From positions 3,395,501 through 3,459,500 of the forward strand of contig NZ_VFQC01000001.1 of the NCBI RefSeq assembly GCF_006717075.1: DNA of 64,000 nt, read 5' to 3'. How positions within the stretch are numbered: the first letter of the stretch is position 1; each line of letters opens with the position of its first letter. This document shows, one piece after another, positions 1 through 8,393 of the stretch. The notes beneath the pieces are model-generated. The model was given only the letters and a program-made list of their open reading frames with translations, was not told the DNA's origin and ran no database searches. Source of the stretch: Haloactinospora alba. Its GTDB lineage: Bacteria > Actinomycetota > Actinomycetes > Streptosporangiales > Streptosporangiaceae. The position numbers and the translations under genes are program-made.

Positions 1-416
1 AACTGCTCCGGCGTGGTGTGCGTCCCGCCGGACATGGCGGTCATCCCCGTGCCGGCCAGGGCGGGGGTGTTGGGCATGGCCCGCACGACCGCGGCGTCGT
101 CGGTGATGTGCCTCTCCAGGGTCGAGGTGGTGACACCCGCCGCGACCGAGATGACCAGGGTCCCCGAGCCGAGCTCCCCGGAGACGTCGTCGAGGAGGTT
201 GACCATGTCCTGGGGTTTGATCGCGAGCACGACGGTCTCCGCGCGTTTCGCCGCCTCCCTGGTGGAGACGACGTCGACCCCGTAGAGCTCGGCCACCTCG
301 CGGGCGCGTTCCTGGCGCGGCTCCGCCACGAGCACGTCGGCCGGGGCGTAGCCGGTCCCGAGCAGACCGGCCAGCAGGGCCTCGCCCATCTTTCCTGCGC
401 CAATGATTGCGACCAT
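1..416 (-). CDS. proC: Pyrroline-5-carboxylate reductase, N-terminal part (cut by window edge)
   Basis: ProC reduces 1-pyrroline-5-carboxylate to proline with NAD(P)H, the last step of proline synthesis in the cytosol. About 138 N-terminal residues lie in the window; the C-terminal dimerisation domain is beyond the left edge. The protein opens with a Rossmann dinucleotide fold (IIGAGKMGEALLAG) and continues with VLAIKPQDM and RAMPNTPA, both typical of ProC. The start is the ATG whose complement is at 414-416. No clear Shine-Dalgarno sequence precedes it. It follows proline dehydrogenase on the same strand, so both directions of proline metabolism are encoded together. Confidence 0.93.
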   Translation of the reverse strand, partial: MVAIIGAGKMGEALLAGLLGTGYAPADVLVAEPRQERAREVAELYGVDVVSTREAAKRAETVVLAIKPQDMVNLLDDVSGELGSGTLVISVAAGVTTSTLERHITDDAAVVRAMPNTPALAGTGMTAMSGGTHTTPEQ

Positions 417-608
417 CGTGTGTTGGGCGGTCCGCGTCCGGCGTGCGGCCGCCGGGGACGCGCCCTCCTCCTTCCTGGTGGTGCGGGTGCGCGCGGGTGC
501 GCGGAACAGGCCAGCCGGGCGGCGCCGGCGGGCGTGCACGTTGTCGTCCTTCCTCCAACCGTATAGGCAACCCGGCCGGCGGCGCGCGTGTCGTGCCCGG
601 GAACGTTG

Positions 609-1538
609 TCATCCCCCGGAAGCCGTCACCCGCGCGGCCGACGCCAGAGCCGCGGGGCGGGCGGCGGCCCGCCGGAGGAGGTAGCCGTACCAGTCGTGCC
701 CGTAGGGAACGTAGACCCGCACCTGCGCCCCCTGGCGGGTGAGCCTGCGCTGTTCGCGCGAATGGGCGCCGTAGAGCATCTGGTACTCGAACTCGTCCCG
801 GGAACGCTCGTTGCGCTCGGCGAGCGTGGCGGCGATCCCGATTAGCCGGGGGTCGTGGGTCGCCACCATGGGGTAGGTGCTGCCGGCCATCAGCTGGCGC
901 AGGATGCGCACGAAGGCGGCGTCCCCCTCCCGGCGGGTGGGGTGGGCGGCCGCGGGGTCGGAGGTGCCGCCCTTCGCCAGCCGGACGCGGGTGTGCGGCC
1001 CGGACATGTCGGCCGCGTCCCCGGCGGTGCGGCGCAGGTAGGACTGGAGGGCGCACCCGAGCGTGGGGAACTCCCGCCGCAGCGTCGTGACGGTGCGCAG
1101 GGTCGCCGTCACCTGCTCGGCGCCCTCCGTCTCCAGGGTGAGGGTCGTTCCCGCGTCCCGGGCCGCGGCGCAGATCCGGGCGATGTTCTCCCGCGCCAGG
1201 GACTCTCCCTCCGGTCCCAGCCCCAGGCCGACGGTGGTCGGTTTCACGGAGAGGTCCGCGAGCGGGGCGAGGCCGGTGTCGGAGAGCCGCTGGAGCAGGT
1301 GCAGGTAGGCGTGGGTGGTCTCCACCGCCTGGGAGGGGTGGTGCGCGCTCGCGGCGACGTTGTGGAGGGTGGTGAAAAGGCCGTGCTCGGCGAGGTCGGT
1401 GACGGCGCGCAGGGCGTCCTCGACGCTCTCCCCGGCGACGAACCGGCCGGCGGCGCCGCGTACGGCCCGGTTGTTCGTGACGAGCGTGCGCAGCCGCTGG
1501 TTTCCGGAGGCCGCGCGCAGGGTCTGCCGTAGTGCCAT
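609..1538 (-). CDS. Proline dehydrogenase (monofunctional, PutA-type)
   Basis: A 309-residue FAD-dependent proline dehydrogenase that oxidises proline to pyrroline-5-carboxylate in catabolism. The family motif EFEYQMLYGA, followed by REQRRL, is near residue 250, and the C-terminal segment VRVYVPYGHDWYGYLLRR matches the conserved end of the FAD barrel. Length fits the short actinobacterial enzymes that work with a separate P5C dehydrogenase, which is not in this window. The ATG at 1538 was chosen because GAGGAG lies about 8 nt upstream and the domain begins there. The open frame runs further upstream, but that part overlaps the TetR gene and is not protein-like. Confidence 0.92.
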   Translation of the reverse strand: MALRQTLRAASGNQRLRTLVTNNRAVRGAAGRFVAGESVEDALRAVTDLAEHGLFTTLHNVAASAHHPSQAVETTHAYLHLLQRLSDTGLAPLADLSVKPTTVGLGLGPEGESLARENIARICAAARDAGTTLTLETEGAEQVTATLRTVTTLRREFPTLGCALQSYLRRTAGDAADMSGPHTRVRLAKGGTSDPAAAHPTRREGDAAFVRILRQLMAGSTYPMVATHDPRLIGIAATLAERNERSRDEFEYQMLYGAHSREQRRLTRQGAQVRVYVPYGHDWYGYLLRRAAARPAALASAARVTASGG

Positions 1539-1701
1539 TCCACCGCTCCTCGTTGGGGGACGCTGCGTCCCGCAGCTTACGCGCACGGCCCGGGTTTCGC
1601 CTCCGGATCCGGGGCGCCGCGGGCGCTCCCGCCGCCTCGGTGCCGAAGGCGCGGCTACGGTGTGGTGCGCCGCAGGGTCGCTGCTCCCAGGAGGAGCGCC
1701 G

Positions 1702-2283
1702 TCACTCCCGGGCCTCGCCCAGCACGGTACGCACCGCCGGGGCGTAGGTCGCCACCACCTCCTCCGGTGGGGCGGAGGCCAGCGGTTCGGCCGCGGCCAG
1801 GTAGCGCACCAGCACCATGCCGAACAGTTGGGCGGCGACCAGTGAGGCCCGCAACGGGGAGATGCCCACTTCCGCCGCGACGTGGCGCGTGATGACGTCC
1901 TGTGTGAATCCCCGGACGGCCTCGGCGGCCCGCTCGTTGGTGACCGCGGAGCGGACGAAGGCCAGCATGGGCTCCCGGGTCCCGGGGTCCTCCCACACGC
2001 CGAGGAAGAACCGGACGACGGCCTCGGCCCGGTCGTGGCCGGAGTCCGCGACGATGCCGCGCAGTACCTCGCCGGGGTTGTACGGCAACCGCATGGCCGC
2101 GACGAAGACCGCGTCCTTGGCGCCGAAGAAATGGTGGACGAGCGCGGGGTCGACCCCCGCACCGCGGGCGATGCCCCGGATGCTCACGCCGTCGTAGCCC
2201 AGTTCCGAGAACTGCTCCCGGGCAGCCCGCAGGATCTGCTCGCGGCTACGCGTGTTCCCCGGCCGCCGCCCCGTTCTCGCCAT
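1702..2283 (-). CDS. TetR family transcriptional regulator
   Basis: A 193-residue TetR-type repressor. Residues about 13-60 form the DNA-binding HTH (REQILRAAREQFSELGYDGV, then IARGAGVDPALVHHFFGAKD). The remaining helical part resembles the TetR C-terminal ligand-binding domain seen in actinobacterial regulators of this size. It starts 12 nt after the stop of the TIM-barrel gene upstream on the same strand, so the two are probably co-transcribed. GGGAG precedes the ATG. The ligand and targets cannot be read from the sequence; autoregulation of this small operon is a reasonable inference. Confidence 0.88.
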   Translation of the reverse strand: MARTGRRPGNTRSREQILRAAREQFSELGYDGVSIRGIARGAGVDPALVHHFFGAKDAVFVAAMRLPYNPGEVLRGIVADSGHDRAEAVVRFFLGVWEDPGTREPMLAFVRSAVTNERAAEAVRGFTQDVITRHVAAEVGISPLRASLVAAQLFGMVLVRYLAAAEPLASAPPEEVVATYAPAVRTVLGEARE

Positions 2284-2295
2284 GGCGGCTCCCGG

Positions 2296-3159
2296 TCACG
2301 CCTCGCCGACCGTGCCGTCGGGACTCACCGCGAACGTGCGTGGCGGTGTCGCACCGCGCGCCCCGGCGAGGTGGAGCCGGGTGAACGCCAGCGCCTCGGC
2401 GAGTTCCCACTCGCGCGCCTGGCGGTTGGCGGACTTGCGGGTGCTCACCTCCAGCACTACCTGGCCCGCGTAACCGGAGGTGGCGAGGTGTTCCAGCAGA
2501 TCGGCGCACGGCTGCGTACCCCGCCCCGGGATGAGGTGTTCGTCGAAGTTCTGTCCTCCGGTCCCGTCGGCGAGGTGCACGTGGGACAGCCGCCCGCCGA
2601 GTTGTTTCGCCATGTCCATCGCGTCCGACCCGGACATGGCGGTGTGTGACAGGTCGAGGGTCACCTCGGGGTAGTCGCGCTCCAGCGGGTTCCATCCCGG
2701 GGAGTAGGGGACGACCTCCTTTTCCCCCATCCGCACCGGGTACATGTTCTCCACCGCGAGGACGGTGTCGCTCTGCTCCCGCAACCGCGCGATCCCGGCC
2801 TCGAAGTCGCGGGCGTAGTCCCGCTGCCAGCGGAACGCGGGATGGACCACGATGACCGAGGCTCCCAGCTGCTGGGCCATCTCCTGGGAACGCTCCAGCT
2901 TGCCCCAGGGGTCCCGCCCCCACACCCGTTGGGTGAAGATCAGGCAGGGGGCGTGCACCGCCCGAATCGGCACACCGTGGTACTCGGAGAGCCGCTGGAG
3001 CATGCCGGCGTCCTGGCTCACCGGGTCCGAGGAGACCAGCACCTCCACCCCGTCGTAGCCCAGCTTCGCGGCGATCTCGAAAGCCGCCGGCGTCTTCTCC
3101 GGGTAGACCGAAGCGGTCGAGAGGGTGACCGGCGCGTTGGGAACCTGGATAGCGCTCAC
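2296..3159 (-). CDS. Sugar phosphate isomerase/epimerase-like TIM-barrel protein
   Basis: A 287-residue protein of the xylose-isomerase-like TIM barrel (AP endonuclease 2) superfamily. Recognisable elements are KLGYDGVEVLV near the N-terminus, VHAPCLIF, VIVVHPAF, LAVENMYP and VTLDLSHTAM, which carry the acidic and histidine residues that bind the metal in this fold. The exact substrate is unknown. The GTG at 3159 (VSAIQVPNAPV) was chosen because homology begins there; the longer open frame upstream overlaps the divergent methyltransferase. Only 60 bp separate the two divergent genes. It is followed closely by the TetR gene. Confidence 0.82.
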   Translation of the reverse strand: MSAIQVPNAPVTLSTASVYPEKTPAAFEIAAKLGYDGVEVLVSSDPVSQDAGMLQRLSEYHGVPIRAVHAPCLIFTQRVWGRDPWGKLERSQEMAQQLGASVIVVHPAFRWQRDYARDFEAGIARLREQSDTVLAVENMYPVRMGEKEVVPYSPGWNPLERDYPEVTLDLSHTAMSGSDAMDMAKQLGGRLSHVHLADGTGGQNFDEHLIPGRGTQPCADLLEHLATSGYAGQVVLEVSTRKSANRQAREWELAEALAFTRLHLAGARGATPPRTFAVSPDGTVGEA

Positions 3160-3206
3160 GCCACCAACATTACGCGGTTCCGCGTCGTGTTGGCCCGCGA
3201 GGACGC

Positions 3207-3212
3207 TAACCT
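3207..3212 (+). promoter_or_regulatory. Candidate -10 box of a leaderless promoter (methyltransferase)
   Basis: TAACCT fits the actinobacterial TANNNT hexamer and lies 7 nt before the GTG at 3220, where no Shine-Dalgarno sequence is visible. The spacing would place the transcript 5' end at or next to the start codon. Confidence 0.5.
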
Positions 3213-3219
3213 CGCGCGT

Positions 3220-3918
3220 GTGCGAACAGCGTTGGCCGGGGCGGTTCCCAGCCCCAACATCTGGAACAGTCCCGACGTCTACGAGGTGGAGAACACCGCG
3301 GCGGACCCGGACGGGGTCATCGACGCGGCCATGGCCGGTATCCGCGACCCGGGCGGGACCGAGTTCCTGGACATCGGTTGCGGCTCGGGGTTCCACCTGC
3401 CGAGGTTCGCCGCCACGGCGCGGCGGGTCACCGGGGTCGAGCCGCACGCCCGCCTCGCGGCCGCGGCCCGGCGGCGCACCGCCGACCGGCCCAACGTCAC
3501 GGTGCGCGACGGGGTCGCCCAACGCCTGCCGGTGGCGGACTCCTCGGTGGAGGTGGCCCACGCGCGGTGGGCGTACTTCTTCGGCAGGGGCTGCGAACCG
3601 GGTCTGGCGGAGCTGCGGCGGGTGATGCGGCGCGGCGGTGTCGCCTTCGTCATCGACAACGACGCGACCCGCAGCACGGTCGGCGAGTGGTTCCAGCGCT
3701 CCCTGCCGTCCTACGACCCGGAGGCCGTACTGCGGTTCTGGACCGCCGCGGGGTTCAACCGCGAGCCGCTGCTGATCCGGTGGCGGTTCGCGCGGCGCCG
3801 TGACTTCGAGGCCGTGGTGCGGATCGAGTTCCCGCCGGCTCTGGCGGACGAGATCGTCGCCACCCACCCCGGTCTGGAGGTGGACTACGCGGTGAACCTG
3901 TGGTGGCGGGAGTACTGA
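3220..3918 (+). CDS. Class I SAM-dependent methyltransferase
   Basis: A 232-residue methyltransferase of unknown substrate. Motif I of the SAM-binding Rossmann fold is FLDIGCGSGFHLPR near residue 50, followed by VTGVEPHARLAAAAR (acidic residue at the end of strand 2), DGVAQRLPVADSSVEVAHARWA and LRRVMRRGGVAFVIDND, the usual order of a Methyltransf_11 domain. The GTG at 3220 follows a TANNNT box by 7 nt and has no ribosome-binding site, so a leaderless transcript is likely. It diverges from the TIM-barrel gene. Confidence 0.85.
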   Translation: MRTALAGAVPSPNIWNSPDVYEVENTAADPDGVIDAAMAGIRDPGGTEFLDIGCGSGFHLPRFAATARRVTGVEPHARLAAAARRRTADRPNVTVRDGVAQRLPVADSSVEVAHARWAYFFGRGCEPGLAELRRVMRRGGVAFVIDNDATRSTVGEWFQRSLPSYDPEAVLRFWTAAGFNREPLLIRWRFARRRDFEAVVRIEFPPALADEIVATHPGLEVDYAVNLWWREY

Positions 3919-3997
3919 GCCGGGCGGGGTGTCGGGCCGGTCGGGTTCAGGGACCGGGCTCCCGACGCCCGGAGCGGGTGGCGGTGCGGCACCGCGC

Positions 3998-4702
3998 TCA
4001 CACGGAGTGGAACATGAGGAGCCCGGCGGTCTGGCCCAGCTCGACCGTGGAGGTACGCACGCCGGTGGACGTGTCGGCCTCGCAGGTGATGCCGGTCTCT
4101 CCGGGGCTGACCAGCTCGTACTCGGACATGTCGCACAGCACGCCTCGGGAGTCGGTGTGCCACCGGTAGCCCGCCTCGACGGCCTCGCGGGACAGCGGGA
4201 TCCGGTCCGCCTCGTACTCGTAGTTGAAGAAGGTCTCCCCGCCCTCGATGTCCACCGTGTACTCGACGTCCTTCCCGCCGTAGGTGACGTCGCAGGTGAT
4301 GGTCTCGTCGATGCTGCCGTCGGTCTCGTCGCACTTCGCCGTGGAGTCGGGGTCGTGCTTCATCCCGTACTCGTTGGTGTAGTGGAGCACCTCCCACTGG
4401 ATCTTCTCCGTCACGGGCGCGGACTCGCCCGGTTCGGCGGGGAAGTCGGTGTCGTCGAACTCCGGCATGCTGGCGGGGATCTCGCCTGTGCGGTAGTCGG
4501 TGCTGGAGGACTCGTCGGTGCTGCTGTCGTCGCTCCCGCTGTCCTGCGAGCTGCTGTCCTCCGAGGAGTCGTCGCTGTCGGGTTTCTCGGGCGGCGGGCC
4601 CAGCGGACCGGGGAGCAGGCCACATCCTCCCAGGGTGACGATGGCTCCGGCGGAGGCCAGGCTGAGAAGCACATTGCGGAAGGTACTGTTCTCCGAGCGC
4701 AC
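3998..4702 (-). CDS. Lipoprotein with two DUF4333-like repeats
   Basis: A 234-residue secreted lipoprotein. The N-terminus has a hydrophobic signal segment ending in a lipobox (VTLGGC near residue 27), then a Ser/Asp-rich linker of about 45 residues. Two copies of a Cys-containing module follow: TAKCDE...ITCDVTYGGKDVEYTV and VLCDMS...ITCEADTSTGVRTSTV, resembling the DUF4333 module of actinobacterial lipoproteins. The function of this module is unknown; the paired cysteines suggest disulfides outside the membrane. Strong acidity matches the other secreted proteins in this window. Confidence 0.78.
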   Translation of the reverse strand: MRSENSTFRNVLLSLASAGAIVTLGGCGLLPGPLGPPPEKPDSDDSSEDSSSQDSGSDDSSTDESSSTDYRTGEIPASMPEFDDTDFPAEPGESAPVTEKIQWEVLHYTNEYGMKHDPDSTAKCDETDGSIDETITCDVTYGGKDVEYTVDIEGGETFFNYEYEADRIPLSREAVEAGYRWHTDSRGVLCDMSEYELVSPGETGITCEADTSTGVRTSTVELGQTAGLLMFHSV

Positions 4703-4887
4703 GGGGGTTCCTCATTCATGTCACGGGATGCGTGTCTGTGGGCCTCCCGCATCGGGGGATGCCGCAGCCGCGGACGCGCCGAACGCGGCTTCGTTGACTC
4801 TGACCCGTGCCATGTCCGTTTGGTTCCGGTACAGCCGAAAATGCCGCTCCCACCCGTGCCAGGTCACAGGACCGGACCCCGCCGGTG

Positions 4888-4925
4888 GTGACACCCCGGC
4901 GCGGCCCGGCCCGCCGGGGTGTCAC
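4888..4925 (-). terminator. Hairpin terminator after the SGNH hydrolase gene
   Basis: Perfect 14-bp inverted repeat (4888-4901 with 4912-4925) around a 10-nt loop, about 55 nt beyond the stop of the minus-strand SGNH hydrolase gene. It has no U tract, as is common in high-GC actinomycetes. Confidence 0.7.
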
Positions 4926-4981
4926 GTCAGGACTCCCGAACCCCTGGGGCGCGGCTCTCGGAACCCCGCCCCAGGTCCGCG

Positions 4982-5926
4982 TCAGGGAAGCGGAGCGGTG
5001 GCACCGGTCCCGAGCGTCTCGAGAACGGAGGATGCGGTCTCCTCCATCCCCAGCTCGTTCGGGTGGATGGGGGCGGCCGGTTTGTCCGGGAATATGCCCT
5101 CCACCCAGCGGTCCGAGGAGTCCGCGCACATGTCGTGTCCGCGTTCGAACACGTCGACGTAGGACATCCCGGCTTCCTCGGCCTCGGCCTCCAGCGCCGC
5201 GTTGAGGTCGCTCTGGACGCTGTCGAGGTAACCGACGTCGCCCTCCGCGAACGGAACCCGGGGCCAGCACCCCTCGTCCTCGGGCAGCAGTTGCAGGTAG
5301 CCGACCACCGCCACCGTAGCCTCGGGACTGCGTTCCCGGATCCCGCTCAACACCTCGGCCACCTCGTCGCCGGTCCGCGCGATCCGGTCGGCGAGTTCGT
5401 CGCCCCCGCCGTCGGTGTAGTACTCCTGACACGGTGCCCCGTGGGGGTCGGTCCCGCTCAGCGCGGCGCATTTCAGGGAGACGTCGCCGAAACCGAAGTC
5501 GTTTCCGCCGATCCCGACGGTCACCAGGGTGGTGTCCTCGGTGAGCGCGTCGAACTGGGGCGGGTTCTCCGTTCCCAGTCCCAGGTCCTGGGGTTCGGTC
5601 ATGCCCTCGGTGGTGGCCCCCGCGCAGCTCACGTCAACGAACGTCTCGGCCCCGACCCTGTCGGCGACGAGGCTGGGGTAGTTGCTCTGCGAACGCAGGC
5701 ACAGCGCGGGGTCCCCCTCGTGCGGGACGATGAACGGTCCGGAGGTGAACGAGTCGCCGAGGGCCACGTAGCGGTGCCCCAGATCCTGGGAGGCGGACGC
5801 GGGCGGGGCGGCGGCGAGAGCCATGGCCGCGGTTCCCGTCACGGTGACGGCGGCCACGGAGAAGCGGAGAGGAAGACGGTACCGGGGGTTGGGGGAAGAC
5901 TCCAGGACGTGCTGTGTCACGGGCAC
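4982..5926 (-). CDS. Secreted SGNH/GDSL hydrolase (lipase/esterase type)
   Basis: A 314-residue exported esterase of the SGNH family. A signal peptide spans about residues 20-46 and ends in PPASAS. The catalytic Ser is in YVALGDSFTSG (block I), the oxyanion Asn in GIGGNDFG (block III), and the catalytic His in APIHPNELG near residue 290. Several cysteines suggest disulfides, as in Streptomyces secreted SGNH lipases. The GTG at 5926 is supported by AGGAGG about 8 nt upstream. The natural substrate is unknown. Confidence 0.88.
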   Translation of the reverse strand: MPVTQHVLESSPNPRYRLPLRFSVAAVTVTGTAAMALAAAPPASASQDLGHRYVALGDSFTSGPFIVPHEGDPALCLRSQSNYPSLVADRVGAETFVDVSCAGATTEGMTEPQDLGLGTENPPQFDALTEDTTLVTVGIGGNDFGFGDVSLKCAALSGTDPHGAPCQEYYTDGGGDELADRIARTGDEVAEVLSGIRERSPEATVAVVGYLQLLPEDEGCWPRVPFAEGDVGYLDSVQSDLNAALEAEAEEAGMSYVDVFERGHDMCADSSDRWVEGIFPDKPAAPIHPNELGMEETASSVLETLGTGATAPLP

Positions 5927-6105
5927 GTGACCCTCCTCATGTGGGGGATTGCTACTGCGAATCTGACCGGTGGGAACACGGCCCTAACCGCCGTGGCCAC
6001 ATCCGGCCACCACGTTGTGTTCATTGACAATCACAAAAAGTAACCTATCGGGGTGCGGGACGCTACCCGTGCGCCGTCGTGGCGCGAAACGGCACCGCCA
6101 CCCGT

Positions 6106-6111
6106 TAGCGT
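6106..6111 (+). promoter_or_regulatory. Candidate -10 box of a leaderless promoter (radA)
   Basis: TAGCGT fits TANNNT and ends 6 nt before the radA ATG; no Shine-Dalgarno sequence is present in the gap. Confidence 0.55.
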
Positions 6112-6117
6112 GCTGAC

Positions 6118-7479
6118 ATGGCTAAGGGCGCGAAAACGACGTTCCGCTGCTCCGAGTGCGGCTGGACCACGCTGAGGTGGGTGGGACGCTGCGGGGAGTG
6201 TCAGGCGTGGGGAACCGTCGAGGAGGAGACCGCCGCCCCCACCTCCACGGTGACCTCCCCGGCTCCGGTGGCGACGGCCGCCCAGCCCATCACCGAGATC
6301 AACGTGGAAAGCGCGCACGCGGTACCGACCGGCCTCTCGGAACTCGACCGGGTGCTCGGTGGGGGCCTGGTCGGCGGCGGGGTGATCCTGTTCGCCGGCG
6401 AGCCCGGCGTGGGCAAGTCCACCCTGCTGCTGGAGACGGCGGCGCTGTGCGCGGACGCGGGTCCGGTGCTGTACGTCACCGGTGAGGAGTCCACGGGTCA
6501 GGTGCGCCTGCGCGCGGAACGGCTCGGCGCGCTCGCGCCCAAGCTGTACCTCGCGGCGGAGAACTCGGTCGCGCCGCTGGTCAGCCACGTCGACGCGGTC
6601 AACCCGGGGGTTCTGATCGTCGACTCGGTACAGACCATGACCTCACCGGAGGTCACCGGGGTGCCGGGCGGGGTGACACAGGTCCGGGAGGTGGCCGGGG
6701 CGTTGATCCGGCTCGCCAAGGAGCGCGGCATCACCGTGGTCCTGGTGGGACACGTCACCAAGGACGGCTCCATCGCCGGCCCGCGTCTGTTGGAGCACCT
6801 GGTGGACGTGGTTCTCCAGTTCGAGGGGGACCGCTACTCCCAGCTGCGGATGCTGCGGGCGGCGAAGAACCGTTACGGCCCCACCGACGAGATCGGGTGC
6901 TTCGAACTGTCCGACTCCGGGATCACGGGGCTGGCCGACCCGAGCGGGCTGTTCCTCACCCGCCGCGCGGAGCCGGTGCCGGGAACGTGCGTCACGGTGA
7001 CGCTGGAGGGGCGCCGCCCCCTCATCGCGGAGGTCCAGGCGCTGGTGGCCTCCTCCTACCTTCCCCAGCCCCGCCGCGCCACGTCGGGACTGGACTCCTC
7101 CCGGGTGAACATGGTGATGGCGGTGCTGGAGCGCCGGGCGAACGTGCGCATCTCCAACGCCGACGTGTACGCCTCGACGGTGGGCGGCGTCCGGTTGAGC
7201 GAACCGTCGGTGGACCTGGCGCTGGCGCTGGCGGTCACCGGGTCGGTGCGGGACGTCGCGGTGCCGCGGGACATGGTCGCCATCGGCGAGGTCGGACTCG
7301 CCGGGGACGTACGGGCGGTGCACGGCATCTCGCGGCGGTTGAGCGAGGCGCAGCGGCTGGGGTTCACCCGCGCTGTCGTTCCCGCGAACAGCGAGGTGGA
7401 GGTGGAGGGCCTCGAGGTCGTCGGGGTGGACGACCTCGGTGCGGCGCTGCGCGCGGCCCTCCCACCCGATCCGCGTTGA
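6118..7479 (+). CDS. radA: DNA repair protein RadA
   Basis: RadA (453 residues) is a RecA-like ATPase that promotes branch migration in recombinational repair. The N-terminal C4 zinc finger uses Cys 11, 14, 25 and 28. The Walker A motif GEPGVGKSTLL is near residue 98, the RadA-specific motif appears as KNRYGPTDEIG near residue 243, and the C-terminal Lon-like domain starts around residue 285. Length is normal. It has no ribosome-binding site but a TANNNT box 6 nt before the ATG. The following minus-strand gene ends 7 nt beyond its stop, so the two are convergent. Confidence 0.97.
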   Translation: MAKGAKTTFRCSECGWTTLRWVGRCGECQAWGTVEEETAAPTSTVTSPAPVATAAQPITEINVESAHAVPTGLSELDRVLGGGLVGGGVILFAGEPGVGKSTLLLETAALCADAGPVLYVTGEESTGQVRLRAERLGALAPKLYLAAENSVAPLVSHVDAVNPGVLIVDSVQTMTSPEVTGVPGGVTQVREVAGALIRLAKERGITVVLVGHVTKDGSIAGPRLLEHLVDVVLQFEGDRYSQLRMLRAAKNRYGPTDEIGCFELSDSGITGLADPSGLFLTRRAEPVPGTCVTVTLEGRRPLIAEVQALVASSYLPQPRRATSGLDSSRVNMVMAVLERRANVRISNADVYASTVGGVRLSEPSVDLALALAVTGSVRDVAVPRDMVAIGEVGLAGDVRAVHGISRRLSEAQRLGFTRAVVPANSEVEVEGLEVVGVDDLGAALRAALPPDPR

Positions 7480-7486
7480 GCCGTGG

Positions 7487-8326
7487 TCAGTTCAGCCGGA
7501 ACACCTGCCCTTCGGCGCCCGTGTCGTAGTCGCTGTGCAGGCTGAGGACGTACGTTCCGGGGCGCTCCGCCGACATGTCCTTGTCCGGGCAGTCCTTCCA
7601 GGAGCGCTTCCGGTCCCACGCCACCGTCTCGGTGTGCGGCACCCCCCGGCTGAGCTGCACCTTGTCGCTGCCGTTGCCACTGACGCAGTCAGCCGTGGAG
7701 AAGATCCGGTCGTCGCCGGAGGTGACGCGCAGCTCCATGTTCGTGGGCCCCACGTCCACGGTGCACGTCTGGTCGGCCGTGTTCACCACCGACAGCTCGA
7801 ACTCGGGCTTGCCGTCGGCGGCGTAGTCGCTCTTGTCGGTCTCCAGCGTGGTGACGACGTCGGCGGGGCGGCACGGGTCGCCGGCGTTCTCCGGGGCGGG
7901 TACGGAATCCCCGTCACCGGAGTCCTCCTCGCCGGACTTCCCCTCGTCCGAGGAGTCGCCGGAACCGCCGGAGCCCTCGGACTCCTCGGACTTCCCGGAG
8001 TCGTCGGAGTCCTCGGAGTCCTTGGAGCCGTCCCCGTCGGAGGAGTCACCGTCGCCGCTCCCGTCGCCGTCCGCGTCCCCACCGGAACCGGCGTCCGACG
8101 CGTCGTCGGCGGGCGACGAGGGTGGGATACTGGCACCCGACGGGGATTCGGACGAGTCGTCTGAGGAGGTCGTGTTCGCCGCTTGCTCCGTGTCGGACGA
8201 GGAGGACCCGATGCACCCGTAGGCGACGAGCGCCACCACGGCAAGGACTCCCGTCAGCACGAAGAAGCGCCGCTTCCAATACGTTCCGGGGCTCACCGGT
8301 CCCGGATGTCCAGCACTTGACGCCAT
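7487..8326 (-). CDS. Membrane-anchored protein with acidic linker and extracytoplasmic beta domain
   Basis: A 279-residue protein with a cytoplasmic basic patch (WKRRFF), a transmembrane helix at about residues 22-41 that ends in VAYGCIG (a possible but imperfect lipobox), then about 100 residues of Ser/Asp/Glu/Gly repeats. The C-terminal domain (about 150-279) contains FELSVVNTADQTCTVDVGP and ERPGTYVLSLHSDYDTG and resembles BsuPI-like or DUF4232-like beta domains. Function is unknown. A GATACT hexamer lies 6 nt before the ATG, suggesting a leaderless transcript. Confidence 0.75.
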   Translation of the reverse strand: MASSAGHPGPVSPGTYWKRRFFVLTGVLAVVALVAYGCIGSSSSDTEQAANTTSSDDSSESPSGASIPPSSPADDASDAGSGGDADGDGSGDGDSSDGDGSKDSEDSDDSGKSEESEGSGGSGDSSDEGKSGEEDSGDGDSVPAPENAGDPCRPADVVTTLETDKSDYAADGKPEFELSVVNTADQTCTVDVGPTNMELRVTSGDDRIFSTADCVSGNGSDKVQLSRGVPHTETVAWDRKRSWKDCPDKDMSAERPGTYVLSLHSDYDTGAEGQVFRLN

Positions 8327-8332
8327 AGTCGC

Positions 8333-8338
8333 AGTATC
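8333..8338 (-). promoter_or_regulatory. Candidate -10 box of a leaderless promoter (8326 gene)
   Basis: On the minus strand this reads GATACT, 6 nt before the ATG at 8326. It is one base off TANNNT but in the usual position. Confidence 0.35.
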
Positions 8339-8382
8339 CCGGGTTTACCGGCTCTGCACCTACCCAACCCGCCGATTTCTCC

Positions 8383-8388
8383 TACGAT
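8383..8388 (+). promoter_or_regulatory. Candidate -10 box of a leaderless promoter (mutY)
   Basis: TACGAT fits TANNNT and ends 5 nt before the ATG at 8394. This supports 8394 over an in-frame TTG at 8388, which overlaps the box. Confidence 0.5.
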
Positions 8389-8393
8389 TGCGC

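Noticed and set aside
609-2162. Extended 517-codon version of proline dehydrogenase
   Set aside because: The extra N-terminal part overlaps the TetR gene in another frame and is unlike the family; the ATG at 1538 has a good ribosome-binding site.
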